NCBI GenBank assembly: GCA_030374765.1
Contig: JARGXX010000105.1
Span: 186,001-250,000, forward strand
Direction: 5' to 3'
Length of the DNA: 64,000 nucleotides
From: Agarophyton chilense
Taxonomy: Eukaryota; Rhodophyta; Florideophyceae; Gracilariales; Gracilariaceae
The notes under the pieces are model-generated. The model did not search any database. It was not told the DNA's origin and worked only from the letters and a program-made list of their open reading frames with translations. This document shows positions 44,901 through 55,775 of this stretch, piece after piece. Position numbers and translations under genes: made by a program. Every line of letters starts with the position of its first letter. Position 1 is the stretch's first letter.

Positions 44901-45198
44901 TAACGGGGTCGAAGGTTACTGCGCCTGACCGCACTGCGATGTCGTGGACAGACAGAAGGGTGTCGGGGACTCGAGGTGTGGACAAGGCTGGTAGTGTGAG
45001 GTTTTCACCCTTGCTGGTGAGGATCGCGGTCTGGCAGGCGTTCCTACAGGGCACGGACTGGTTAGTTGCTGTTTTCGTTTGCAGTGTTTGGCGTGTGGGA
45101 TGCAGTAATGCGGAAGGGCTTGGGACATGTGTTGGGTGTGCTCCGGAATTCAAAATTAGCTTATCGTGGCTGTCAGAGTCCTCTGAGGCGTATTGCAA
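41941..45198 (-). mobile_element. pol region of Copia D
   Basis: One 1085-codon frame. The protease region has NSGAHPTHV near its start. The pre-integrase zinc region has YHDWHLRLDHAPMRAIQF and CTSCAYGK. The integrase core has FSSDTCGPI, YRTDNATEF and HQPQKNSIAER. RT has KARCTVRGDRM, DISSAYLHE and SMDDFLV. RNase H has SDADYANATNRRSYSG, CEAEYIAASS and IDNSSTLQI. Domain order and the motifs around the active sites identify Ty1/Copia. Confidence 0.93.
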
Positions 45199-45648
45199 TT
45201 CTTGCAGGGGGTTTTCGTTGTCGTTGTTTACGACATATAGGGCCCGAGCGCGCGGTTGTGGGCGTCAGCCGGGGGCTTGTGCGCGTTCGTTTCTGTGACG
45301 CGGGTGGTTGGGGTCACGGCATTCAGTGTCTGTATGGCGTGGAGAGCGCATGCCGAGAGCGATGTGGTGCTGGCACGGGTTCGCGTGGCGCTCTCTGTAC
45401 CGCGGGGTGGTATTAGTCCGTTGGCGTTGGGTAGGAGTACGTGTGTGGTCCCCGGTAAGGCCGTGGGCAAAGAGTCCGAAAGTGCGGGATGCTGTGTGTA
45501 CATATTTGTGTATCATTTTGAATTGGCTGGCAAATTCTTGTGGGGTGCTGGGTTTTGTTGAGAAGAAGGTGATGCCAATCTGTGCAGTGTCTGGATTGTG
45601 ATTTAGTCCCTCGATCATTAAAGAGACTGTGAGGCTTTGGTCTGATAT

Positions 45649-46242
45649 TCACGGGTATCTGGCGGCTACCATACGAGCTCTGATATCTAGATGCTTTTCG
45701 AGATACTCCGTAATGTCCATCCCAGGTTCGAAGATGGTGTCTTCCGCTTCTTGTTTGAGGTATTTCTGGTTGTCTTGGTTTCCCGTGTTAAGATGGTTCG
45801 TTGTGTACTGCAGGAGATCGTGTGGTGATGGATCGCTTCCTAATGTTATCAGTAGGTTTAAAATATCTGTGGGAGTCGTGTATAGTATTTTTCCGACGAG
45901 CAGGTCTTCCTTGTTGTTGAATGATTTGAGTTCAGCAGCTGCCTGTGGTTTGGGTAAGTTGCTTGTGAGATGATCTAGGCACTCGTTGCGTCGTGCGTAG
46001 GCGCGTAGCGCTACGAGCCAAGGTCCGTAGTTTGCTTTTTTGATTTGTGGGATTTCGGATTTGGAGTCGTTCGCCATGTTGTGATGGTGTGTGGTGTTAT
46101 CTGCTTGTAAGATATACTTTTGTTCTTGGTAGACGAGTCTTAAGAGGTCTGCTGTTATGTCGACGAATGGTGCTTGCTCTTGGCGGCGGCGGAGTCGGCG
46201 GGATCGTGCGGATTTGGGATCGATTTGTGAGTGAGGGCCCAT
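45649..46242 (-). mobile_element. gag region of Copia D
   Basis: A 197-codon frame with IKKANYGPWLVALRAYARRN, a typical Copia gag start (Trp in an amphipathic helix), followed by an UBN2-like helical part. It begins next to the primer site. Confidence 0.8.
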
Positions 46243-46246
46243 AACC
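46235..46246 (-). other. Half-tRNA primer binding site of Copia D
   Basis: The plus strand reads GGGCCCATAACC, the anticodon arm of initiator methionine tRNA. Its complement adjoins the 5' LTR on the element strand, exactly where the primer sits. Drosophila copia uses such an internal cut of initiator tRNA. Confidence 0.8.
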
Positions 46247-46344
46247 TGACGGAGTGCACAAGATGTCTCTCTTTACTTGGGTCGACGTCGGCGTCTGGTG
46301 GACTATCTATTCTTTGGTCTGGAGGCAACGTGTACGGTCTGTCA
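46247..46344 (-). repeat. 5' LTR of Copia D (98 bp)
   Basis: Same ends as 41846-41943; GTGAC follows it as target duplication. Confidence 0.93.
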
Positions 46345-46349
46345 GTGAC

Positions 46350-47997
46350 GACCATCGATCATGTCTTATCTCATGTGTTTACTCTTCTACTGATGCCCTG
46401 TTCAACATGTTTGCAAAGTTTTTCTTTCTGTAAATCTAATATTTCAGTTACAAGAACCCTTTTTTAGCTCTTTTCTTCTGAAGAGCATGAACATAAAAAC
46501 GCTTTCGGAATCGCTACGTTCGACATATGATATATATATATATATATATATATTTCTCCTTTCTTGCTACGCTAGCTCAACTACAAGTTAATATAGAACA
46601 CCTCTGTTTAAAGAAACAATCTTTTTCCAGAAAGTACAGCACACCATCATGCTATGCTAGCATTGGGAAAGATAATGCACGATTAACCCTTAATATTCTC
46701 GCAGGGGAGGCAGGCACTAACATATTGACAATGTGCTTTTTCGACAACTCAAGACGCAAGGTTCCCGCTGACGAACTCAAGAAATTGTGAAACTTCTCGC
46801 GATCGACGAGGACACAGGCAGCAACTTGTATTAGAAGATCTACGAAAGATTCTAACTTTTTATAGAAGAGGGAACAATCCGTGAGATATCATTGTGTTGT
46901 GTTCGGATTAGAACACAGCGTTCATTGTGAAAAAGAAGAAGATAATCATCCACGTCATTCAGTAATCTTGGATACCAATTACACACCACTCCTTTCTTTG
47001 CACATGCGTACCAAGTGGTTTCAAGAGACAACTTTATCTTTCGAACAACTATGTGAGGGTCGTTTCTGCCTTTATCTTAGTAACAAATGTATCCATTAAC
47101 GATATAGCTTTTTCATTATTCTGCATGTTGTGTTCTTGTTCCTAACAAAACAGAGATATACCTCATATGTGTGCTTCTCTTTCACCATGAAAGCCTTACA
47201 AGACAGCATAAGGTGGACAGACTCATTTTCTGTTCTGTCGGTGCTCTTTGATACAATGACACAGCCGGGCGGAAACCTTCTATAACCAACGTGTGCACTT
47301 CCAATTCACAGACACTACATGCAACTTACTCGCCTCCCTCTTTCCCCCCCCACCCGGCTCCCCAACGGTCCAACCCACAACATTCTTTGCCAGGCGGCAT
47401 GTGCCCGTTTCATAAACGGCCATATGCACATGACAAATTCCAAGCAACCACCTTGCAACAATCCTAAATATCGAAATAAACCTGTCCCACGCTCAACCCA
47501 CTTCACAATGCCTCATGACCTTGCGTTAGAAGCTCAGAGATACCCAACCCCCACCTACAACTCAATATCAATTACTTAATCACATCCATCCGACTTTTTT
47601 GTGGTTACGAATGGGCCATCTTGGCCCAAGTCTTTATTATGTTCTCCTTCTACCGCACCTTTTTCGACGTGGAACCATTTTGGAGAGGCCATGTGGCCCT
47701 TTCCTCCACTGCTGTAACGAACTGTTTCAGAACCTCCAAAATCGCCAAAAACCGGTCGACCACCTTTCAGCGGGAATAACTACAGCCCAACCCACACACG
47801 AGAAGCGTTTCTTTGTTTCCCTTGCCAGTTGACGGCTACGCAAATCGCGTCGTCGACCACTATCGTACTCCCCCATCACCTTTGAAAACATTGGACGCCT
47901 ACACTTGAACACGTTCAACGTTCACATCAGATAACGATATCCAGTTTCTCAAGAAGAACGTCTGTAAATTCTTTCACGTTTCTACTCCCAAAGACAA
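46350..47997. other. Stretch without recognisable gene, with TA microsatellite
   Basis: A (TA)n run lies at 46528-46552. Short plus-strand frames (46527-46790, 46881-47099, 47319-47579) have no known motif. The last part (47600-47997) holds the promoter and leader of the secreted protein gene. Confidence 0.5.
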
Positions 47998-49553
47998 ATG
48001 GCTGGCTCAATGAGCATCGTCATTGCATCACTTGCGGTCTTTCTCGTCAGTGCTCGTGGAGAGATTCCTGCAGAAAGGCAAGAAAACTGTGGTTCTATTA
48101 TTTCTAGCGTGATTTCCGTATGCTCGCACCCCACTTTGTCTAGACCGGACTGGTGTTGCAATGAACTAATCAAATGGAACAACGCAAGGTACGTTTTCAG
48201 GTTACGCTGTCCAACTCGCCCATCAACTCCGTATTCGCCAGAACAGGACCCACGCTACAGTGTACTAACCTGCACAACATCACATTCGAATTCGTTTCCT
48301 GCACTTTGTTTGGGTCCGTTTCACTCTTATAATGGTATTTTAGATGCTGGTGTGAGCCAAGTGCATTCGACGCTCTTGACGCAGTGGCGAACTCCGGCAA
48401 TGCGTACTCCTTCCGTGATGGCTTCTGCCCTGAGGCCTTTTTCCGTCCTGCTCGAGGCACTATTCGACCAGAATTCGCAACATGTCCGCCATTCGACTCC
48501 GTTCCCGATGCAGATGCTTCCGAAGAGTGTGGGATAGCTCCGGCTGACCTTCGTGTGCAGCGCTTAGCTTCTTTGGAATCGCTCCGGGGAGACGCTGTCC
48601 AAAACTTGGCTGATCTTGGTCCGTGGTTAGGACGCCTGGACGCTTTGCTCGCCGACGAAACAGTGTTTGAAATGGTGGGCTTGTTCCGAGGCCACGGTCG
48701 CTTTGAGGTGAAGCAATACTTCATGACCCGTCAGGGATTGTACAACTTCTTGCCGATGACTTCTGTGGAGACGGCTAACCAATTCTGGCGTAACCCGTAT
48801 ACTGTGTCTTATTCTGCCACCTCTACCGTACCAGAAGGTACATTCTTGCAACAACACTTTGTGAGCTTTGAACGTTGTTCCGCACGAATTGAGAAGTTCT
48901 ATATTGTGGATGAACAATACCAACAGAGGTATAATCAGTTCTGGGATCCGAGTTCATCGCCTTTGATGTCGCGTTACATCAAGAGTAGTGCGGAATGGTG
49001 CACGACTGTGAGCGAGCGTTGCACGGGTGAAACTTATCCTTTTGTCGATGATGCTGACTGCCAAGCTTTCTACAACGAGATGAAGGGCAACGGTCAGATC
49101 ACTTGCAACAAATTCTCGCAAGCTTACGTTCCACAATACGCGATTCACGGTAACCTTATAGCCTGTCGCAGCTTCTATCTTGATCTGGCTATCGTAGAGG
49201 CTGCTGGAGCTTGCCCGGCGGTGGGAAGAACGCCATCGCAGACTAGATGTGATGAAACTCAGTGTGCCGGAGCGGCATTTGTCGATCCTGCAGCTCATAG
49301 CCCTGGTGAAGCTCAGTTTGACGAGGCCCTGGCTTTGACTTGTTCAGAGACTGAATGCACTGAGAGTTGGCCATCTGAAGAGCAAATCGCATTGATTCCA
49401 GTGGAAGAGAGGGGCAAGTTTGTGACATCGGCTGACGGGTTCACTGTTACGGGCTCTACCACTCCCATCGTTGCAGCTGGTGCGGTTGAAGCTGTGAACG
49501 CTGAACCTGTGAGCGCAGAGGAACAGTTTGGAACAGAAGGATTGAATGTTTAA
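47998..49553 (+). CDS. Secreted Cys-rich protein, one intron
   Basis: Exon 1 is 47998-48188, the intron 48189-48343 (GTACGT...TTTTAG, branch-like TACTAAC at 48263), exon 2 48344-49553. The phase fits and gives 466 residues. A signal peptide is evident (SMSIVIASLAVFLVSARGE). The N-terminal region then shows a cysteine order like the eight-cysteine fold of lipid-transfer and seed-storage proteins: NC, SVC, WCC, then CWC across the splice and FCPEAFF. The middle part is rich in aromatic residues (FYIVDEQYQQRYNQFW). A later block has further cysteines and the motif GNLIACRSFYLDLA. The tail is acidic. Function unknown; a secreted or wall protein seems likely. Confidence 0.85.
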
Positions 49554-50090
49554 AGACTGTTGGGAATGAAACGGGTGTTGCAGCGGACATCGAAGACTGA
49601 TGTCAGACCCGCTAGTAGCCCGTAAGGTGTCTTTGTGTAGAAAAAACAGAACCGTGTCGCTAGTTGACGCGATAAATGTACTGACGTTTGCATAGATGGT
49701 GCGAAGATAAAATCCTTGAACGCTGGTCACTGCTGTACGTATGTGACAGGTGCGTTTCTTTGTAGAAGATTGCGAGGAGTGGTCGCAAGGCATGGACAAC
49801 GTGGCGGCCGAACTGGGAATAAAACTTAGAACGGTTGATTGTTTCCAAATCACACTCAATCGATAGAGGATTTACAGAAACACGTCGTACACGAGTCCTT
49901 CTATATTCCAAGTGTGACACCGGTGTAACCTTGAAACATCAAAACAACACTTTCGCCGTAAAATGTGATACATTTCAGCTCTTCTCGCTCTCGCCGCCAG
50001 TTTGTTACGACCTGAGCCGTTGTACTTTCTACTAGCTAGAGAGCCACTCACACCTGCACGGCTCTGTTGTGGCTGAGAAAACTCTTCGCA
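49554..50090. other. Intergenic region
   Basis: Contains the 3' end of the Cys-rich gene and the promoter of the methyltransferase gene. No gene or clear motif seen. Confidence 0.5.
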
Positions 50091-50840
50091 ATGCGGGCGT
50101 GGCGAATCTTTTTGTCCTTCATTCAGCAGCTGATATCCAGCTTCTTCGCCTGGATGTTTGACCGTCACGAAGATCCGCCGAAAATTTCTGAGAAACGTCG
50201 TGAACTGGTCGATACTATCCCTCCGAACACAAATGTGCTAGAGATTGGCGGAGGAACGGGTTCCACACTGGACTCGGCTGCATATGATGGAGCCAGAGGT
50301 CGTTTTGCGTCGCTAGTGATGATGGAGCCTGACAGTGGCATGAGGAGTCGGCTGGAAGCCAAGTTGAGATCGCGCCGCTCCGCTGTCGCAGCGACCGAAG
50401 CTAAGGTTGTCGATGGTGCACTACCCAAAATGCCCTTTGAAGATGATTGCTTTGAAGCTGTCGTGTACTTTTTTGTTCACAGCCATGTGTCGGATCGTCC
50501 CTCGGCGGTCGAGGAGATTGTGAGAATTCTCGCACCGGGGGGAATGTTACTCTTCATGGATCACGGCGCGCATCCTGATTCTAGTCCTCACTCGCACACT
50601 GAGGAGGGTGCACATGATGCGCATGATCACTCTCATCCGAGACCGTTCTTTTTCGAATGGTTTAAGTTTCAAAACTATCGTAGACGACATGACCATCTGT
50701 CGCTGGATCTAGTTCTAAAAGAGCTCAAAGATCATCCTAGCTTAGAAGAGCTGTTCGAATCGCGAATGGAAATTGACGAGGCTTTTTTCAAAGAGATCTG
50801 TTATGGCTGCTTTAAGAAACGTTCGGATCCAGACTCCTGA
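50091..50840 (+). CDS. METTL7-like SAM-dependent methyltransferase
   Basis: 249 residues from the ATG at 50091 (the frame is open a little upstream without ATG). An N-terminal hydrophobic/amphipathic segment (AWRIFLSFIQQLISSFFAWMF) could anchor it to a membrane. The class I methyltransferase fold follows: motif I NVLEIGGGTGST (~44-55), the acidic end of strand 2 (MMEPDSGM), motif LPKMPFEDDCFEAVV, and post-motif VRILAPGGMLLFMDHG. Anchor plus Methyltransf_11 type fold resembles METTL7 (thiol methyltransferase, lipid droplets/ER). The insert of His and Asp residues (SSPHSHTEEGAHDAHDHSHP) is unusual. Substrate unknown. Confidence 0.85.
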   Translation: MRAWRIFLSFIQQLISSFFAWMFDRHEDPPKISEKRRELVDTIPPNTNVLEIGGGTGSTLDSAAYDGARGRFASLVMMEPDSGMRSRLEAKLRSRRSAVAATEAKVVDGALPKMPFEDDCFEAVVYFFVHSHVSDRPSAVEEIVRILAPGGMLLFMDHGAHPDSSPHSHTEEGAHDAHDHSHPRPFFFEWFKFQNYRRRHDHLSLDLVLKELKDHPSLEELFESRMEIDEAFFKEICYGCFKKRSDPDS

Positions 50841-52589
50841 CACGGCTACCCTCAGTTTCATGCACGGATTCTGCGTTGTTGGCCGCGCTTTGTTTTGTCG
50901 TTTCAACGCCATTCCTATTAAATAGGGGTGAGATGACGAAGGTCCTTTTCGTATTGATCCTCCATTCTGCGGTATCGTTTACCTGTATTATGTATTATAC
51001 ACACCGTGTGTTACACAGGCTGTATACCGCGAACAGAGAGTAACGGATTCGTTCCGAATGTCCCGTCTCCAAAATTTCATACTGTTTTCTGTTAACATGA
51101 ATATAACCAGACCACACTACCACACTACTCTTTCGCTGACGAATTCGTGCCACGCGTTTTACCGCTGTACGGCCGAGATATAGGTGCTACCGAGCACGAT
51201 GCACGCTATGCATGTGCACATGATGGGCCACTGCGGGAGCGGGAGGCCCTTCGGACCGCAGCCAGCGAATCTTCAGAAAGGATATGATGGACAGCCTCAC
51301 CCGGGTTCGTAATGCGCGAATCAAAACCAGAAGAGATGGACACTTGGTGGTGCCAGCTGTCGTGCAAGAGAGACCAATACGTAGGCTATTGTGGCTACAC
51401 TACATGGTGTTTCTGAGCACAGGCCTTCTCTTTGCAAGCTGCACCAAGTCTACACTCCCTCTCCGACTCCGTCTCGTGAAGCACGCCTCATCAACAGCTC
51501 CATTTCCTTTTTTTGCGAAGAAACTGTCACATCACTTGATATATATCACGCGCCTTACCCCGTGGCTCTAAAGCTTCGAGGCTTCTCCATTGGCGTTAGG
51601 ACTCCTCTTTTCTGAAATAGAGTGAAGAAAAGTTTTTTTTTTTTCTCTGCGTCTAGACTAGTACAGGTAGGTTAGATATCTAGTACGTAACGCTGCTGCA
51701 GCACGACTGTCAAGCCTAGCAATAACGTCCCGAAAAAGAAACAGGTCCACACGGTGCTCTGTGCCCGTTGCGTGCCGGTCAGCCAATGCCAACAAGAAGT
51801 ATGACGAAATACGGCGTACGAGACAGCAACCGCCCACGCGTCGACCAAAGTGCACGACAGAGCTGGGCGTCAGTAAACGGCCCTCTCCCTTCCAGCTGGC
51901 TGCATCGAAGCAGCGAAGCTGCAAGCCACGTGCCGACCACCGAATACCGATTCCGCCGTTAGTTCCGTTTTCTTTGGCTGCACCTGGATTGGGCTCTTCT
52001 GCAGCGGCGACCACCGACCATGCGACGGTTTTCCCCAGAAACACAGTGCTGCCACGATGCGACCGGGCCCGACCCTGTAGGTGGTGGCTGTACTCTCGCG
52101 CCGAACGTTTCGAGGACTGGATACAAGGCTGGGGCACACGACCGGGGTCTGTTGCGGCGCAATGTGGCGCATGCAGAGCGGTGAACAGGGTAAAAGAAGC
52201 AGCAGAGAAGAAACAGATGAAGAGGGGAACAGGTGTGAAAAGAGCCTCGCAATCAAAACAGAGCTACGGCGACCACGATAACCGGATGCACACGCGCTCG
52301 CAGCAAAGAAGAGAAGGAAGACGAGGAGCGCAGCGCGACTGTTAGAGCGAATTGATGGCAAGGATATATGCAAAAGCAGCACGGCACGTTCCGTTTACAC
52401 AAAACCATTGCAATTAACATGTGCCGGTGGCAGGCACGGCACGGGGCGGCGCAACCGGCTTTTAGACGGCGAAGAAGAATACAAGCTGGCACGTGCCCAC
52501 ATTGTAGTCAGTAGCGCAAGAGCACAGGAAAAGAGATAGGGACATATAGAGAGATATAGAGAGAGAGAGAGATATAGAGAGAGAGAGAG

Positions 52590-52635
<46 letters not shown>

Positions 52636-52714
52636 GGCGGGGGCGGCGTTAGGACAGTACGGCTACAAGGGGGCTCCAAACATGATTAAACAAACAAAGG
52701 CTCAACAAGGGGCC
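50841..52714. other. Intergenic region without supported gene
   Basis: Open frames on both strands (for example 51761-52345 plus, 51870-52382 minus) overlap one another and have no motif. A T-run lies at about 51632-51644. The right part holds the GA-rich microsatellite. Confidence 0.55.
52545..52633. repeat. (GA)n/GATA microsatellite
   Basis: Runs of GAGAGA interrupted by TATAGA units. Confidence 0.95.
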
Positions 52715-54292
52715 TCATCTTGTCGAGGCGGCGAGACCAAGCTCATCATGAAGCGTGCGGTCGGCGCGGCGCTCCTCCTCGGCCAGCGTATGTTCAGCAG
52801 CAGCGGCAGCAGCGGCAGCATCGGCAGCATCCTTTGCCTCAGCCTCAGCCTCGCTCTTAGAAAGCTGATCGACAAGCATGTCAACTCTATGGGCGAGGTG
52901 CGAGGCAGCGGTAGCACGTTTCTTGCCCTGTAAAACGCACCAAGCGCCCCACTGGGCGCCCTGTCTGCGCACGGCGGTCTGCTCCAAAAGAGGTTCCTTG
53001 AGGAGGCGCAGGAGGCGCGCATCGGCGGAGTCGACGGGGTGATCGGGGTGAGCGGGCGGAGCGTAGGGGGCGCAATCGCCAAAAGTGGCCTGCAGGGAGA
53101 GGGCGGCGAGGTAGCGGACGTCAATTTCCCTGAGGTGGGACAAGATGCGATCAATGTTTGCGCGCAGGGCTGACTGTTGCTCGGGGGTGATAACGTCGTC
53201 CAGCGAGGCGGCATCGGGGTCAAAGTCGGACGACGCGTGTGTAAGGTTAAGTTGGTCCGGAAGCTGTTCGCGCAGGGCGGCGACACGATGCTCCAACAGC
53301 TGTTGCTTGGTGACAAAGTCGCGCATGGCATCGGTCTTGTACGAGCCCAGAAAGAGGCACCATGCGCCCCAAAGCGGGTCGGAACGCTCAATGTCAAGGT
53401 TGGAAGCGACCTCTGCATCGGTCTTGAACAGGGTTGCGTCGCGGTCCGACGAGTGCTCGCAGTCGCCGCGCGTGGCCTGCAGCTGCAGGGCCTGTAGGGT
53501 GCGCAGGTCGTTCTCGTCGATGAGAGGTTGGGTGTGGGAATCGGCGAGCATGCGGGCCAAACGGGCCTGGGCGTCGTCAAAGTACTGCTGCGAGTTGAGG
53601 CGCACGTCGAGGTCGGAGGCGTTGACGGGGAGCGGGGCGGGGGCGGCGGGCGCGTCGAGGCGTGAGTGGTCGGCGGCAGCGGTGGTGTTGGCGGCGGTGG
53701 GGGGGGCGGCGGCGGCGGCAGCAGCAGCAGCAGCAGCAGCAGCAGCGGCGGGCGGGGTGGGATGGGGGTACGGAAGCGATGCGTTGGGATTTGTGACAGA
53801 GGAGGCGTGATGCTGCTGCTGGTCGACGTGGGCGATGAGCTGGTCGACGTCGTCGCGCAGCTCCTGGTCGGAGAGGTTGGGGTTGGGGTTGGGGTTGGGG
53901 TTGGGGACGGGGGCGGGGACGGGGTTGGGGCGATGATGATGATCGGCGGCGGCGGCGGCGGCGGAGGAGGGGGAAGAGGAGGAGGAGGAGGAGGAGGAGG
54001 AGGAGGAGGTAGGGGGCGCTGTGGGCAGTGGAGAGGGCGCGGTGTGGTGGTGCGGGTCGGGGTGGGCGGCGGGGGAGTGCGGGCGCGAGTCGTCTTCGCC
54101 AAGGCTCTGAAGCGAGGTGCGGGCGGGTAGGGTGAGCTGTAGCTTTTGGGGGCGGCGACGGTGGGCGGCGCGACGCAGGTCGAGCAGCAAGGAGAGAGCG
54201 AGCATACAGGCGAAGGTGAGCGAGTAGGCGGCGAAGCGGCGGCGGCGCGACGGACGGGCGTCCAGCAGCAGGTCGGGGCGCTTGGGCGCCAT
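52715..54292 (-). CDS. Type II membrane protein with duplicated domain
   Basis: 525 residues from ATG 54292. A basic cytosolic start (SRRRRF) precedes one membrane segment (AAYSLTFACMLALSLLLDL, ~21-40). A long low-complexity part (Pro, Ser, Ala runs, ~70-220) follows, then two related globular units. Unit 1 (~260-345) has LQALQLQATRGDC and then WGAWCLFLGS; unit 2 (~385-480) has LAALSLQATFGDC and then WGAWCVLQGK. Each unit ends in a leucine-rich helix with HRV (LLEHRVAALREQL; LAHRVDMLVDQL). The paired cysteines (GDC and AWC) suggest a disulfide per unit in the secretory lumen. An Ala-rich coiled coil closes the protein. Family not recognised. Confidence 0.82.
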   Translation of the reverse strand: MAPKRPDLLLDARPSRRRRFAAYSLTFACMLALSLLLDLRRAAHRRRPQKLQLTLPARTSLQSLGEDDSRPHSPAAHPDPHHHTAPSPLPTAPPTSSSSSSSSSSSSPSSAAAAAADHHHRPNPVPAPVPNPNPNPNPNLSDQELRDDVDQLIAHVDQQQHHASSVTNPNASLPYPHPTPPAAAAAAAAAAAAAAAPPTAANTTAAADHSRLDAPAAPAPLPVNASDLDVRLNSQQYFDDAQARLARMLADSHTQPLIDENDLRTLQALQLQATRGDCEHSSDRDATLFKTDAEVASNLDIERSDPLWGAWCLFLGSYKTDAMRDFVTKQQLLEHRVAALREQLPDQLNLTHASSDFDPDAASLDDVITPEQQSALRANIDRILSHLREIDVRYLAALSLQATFGDCAPYAPPAHPDHPVDSADARLLRLLKEPLLEQTAVRRQGAQWGAWCVLQGKKRATAASHLAHRVDMLVDQLSKSEAEAEAKDAADAAAAAAAAEHTLAEEERRADRTLHDELGLAASTR

Positions 54293-54486
54293 GGCGGAGG
54301 ACGACGGGGCGACGGGGACGAATGCGGGGAGAAAGGAAGGGGGGTTGGGGAAGGAGTTGGGGAAGGAGGGTCAGCTGCAATTGAGGGTTGCTGGGGCAAG
54401 AGAGCTGACAGCAGGCAGAGCAAAAAAACGGCTTACTGCGGGGCGAAGAAGCAGTTGGGTATGTACTGTAGTCAAAAACACAAAAG

Positions 54487-55731
54487 CTACCGTTTGTAGG
54501 TGGAAGCGGCAGGCAGCGACACAGAAGCGCCAGTGGAGAAGGTGATGACGGCGTGCGGCGGCGGCGGTCGCACACACTCACACAAGGTACGCGCAACGAG
54601 TGTGAGAGCGCGAAGCTCATGAGACGTGGGCAACGTGGCCAGGACGCCGACGTGTGCACGCGACTCCATGGCGACAGGCAGAGCGTACAGCGGTGGCGCA
54701 TGGGGACGACGCACACACGGCCAGCGCGCGTCGCTTTGAAGTTCAAAGTGGTGTAGATCGTCGAAGGCGACGGCAAAGGCGTGCGCAAACACACACGTGG
54801 GGTGACGTTGCAACCAACGCCACGTGTCGCGGCGAAACACAAATCGGTCATCGGTGGTGGCGCGCGCGCACTCGTGGCGGTGACGCTTGCGCCAATCGTC
54901 GCGCTGGCAGCGTGTGTGGCAGTATAACAGTCGTTTACACGCGCCACACCGCCACACAAAACGAGCGCTGCTGTTGCTGCTGCTGCTGTCGTCGTCGTGC
55001 TGTTGCGCGCGTGCGCCACAGCCTGCGCACGCTAGCACGTCTGGCGCTATGCGCATCGTGTCGCCGCCTTGCTTGTCCTTGTCCTTGTCCTTGTCCTTGT
55101 CCAACGTTGCGTGCCGCGCGCGTAGGTCGTGCAGTGACGGCGCCATGGTGAAGCCGAAAGCACCATCATTCTCATCCGCACCACCACCACCACCACCACC
55201 CATGACGCGCACAAACCACGTCTGCCGCGTCGAGTCACCACTCGACGCCGGCAGCAACATGCGCAACGCCACATGCTCATCAATACAGCCCCACGGCGCC
55301 GCGTCAAACATATCGTTAGCAGCAACCACGAAGCGACGTACCAACGAGGGCGTCACGTCGCACACGGAAAGTAAACCCGCACGATCAGCGCCGTCGGCGC
55401 GCGCACCAAGTCCGTCGGCCACCATACGCGATGAGAACCGTTTCACGTACGTGTGCAGTCCATCGGCGAGCGAAAGCGTATCCACCGTCACACCGAGTCG
55501 TTTTAGATGCGGTGCAAGCGCCGCGGCGTGCGCGCTTTGCACCAGCGACACGTGCGTCGGTCGAGCACGCGTCGCCTGCTTGGGCGGGTCCAGCATGTGG
55601 CGTAGCAACAGCGCGAGTAGCTGCGAGGCGTCGGGTGCTTTGTACGAAGGACGTGCGCGTGTCTGATTCACCACTGTGCCGCGCGGGTACAGTTCCAGCA
55701 CAAACACGTACCATGGACGGTGCACGTCTTC

Positions 55732-55775
<44 letters not shown>

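Larger units (their letters stand above)
41846..46344 (-). mobile_element. Ty1/Copia LTR element D
   Basis: A 4.5-kb element on the minus strand with 98-bp LTRs and a 5-bp target duplication GTGAC (41841-41845 and 46345-46349). Order: 5' LTR, half-tRNA primer site, gag, protease, integrase, RT, RNase H, 3' LTR, i.e. integrase before RT as in Copia. It looks nearly whole, with one or two breaks. The LTRs differ at two sites (about 2%), so it is the youngest LTR insertion here. Confidence 0.93.

Noticed and set aside
51284-52382. Several overlapping frames of 60-195 codons between the methyltransferase and membrane protein genes
   Set aside because: They overlap on both strands, have no motif and run into simple repeats.
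52702-55019. Long frames of 480-573 codons on the minus strand in other frames, rich in Pro/Arg/Thr
   Set aside because: Shadows of the membrane-protein and MYND genes in GC-rich DNA; they lack domains and cross gene borders.
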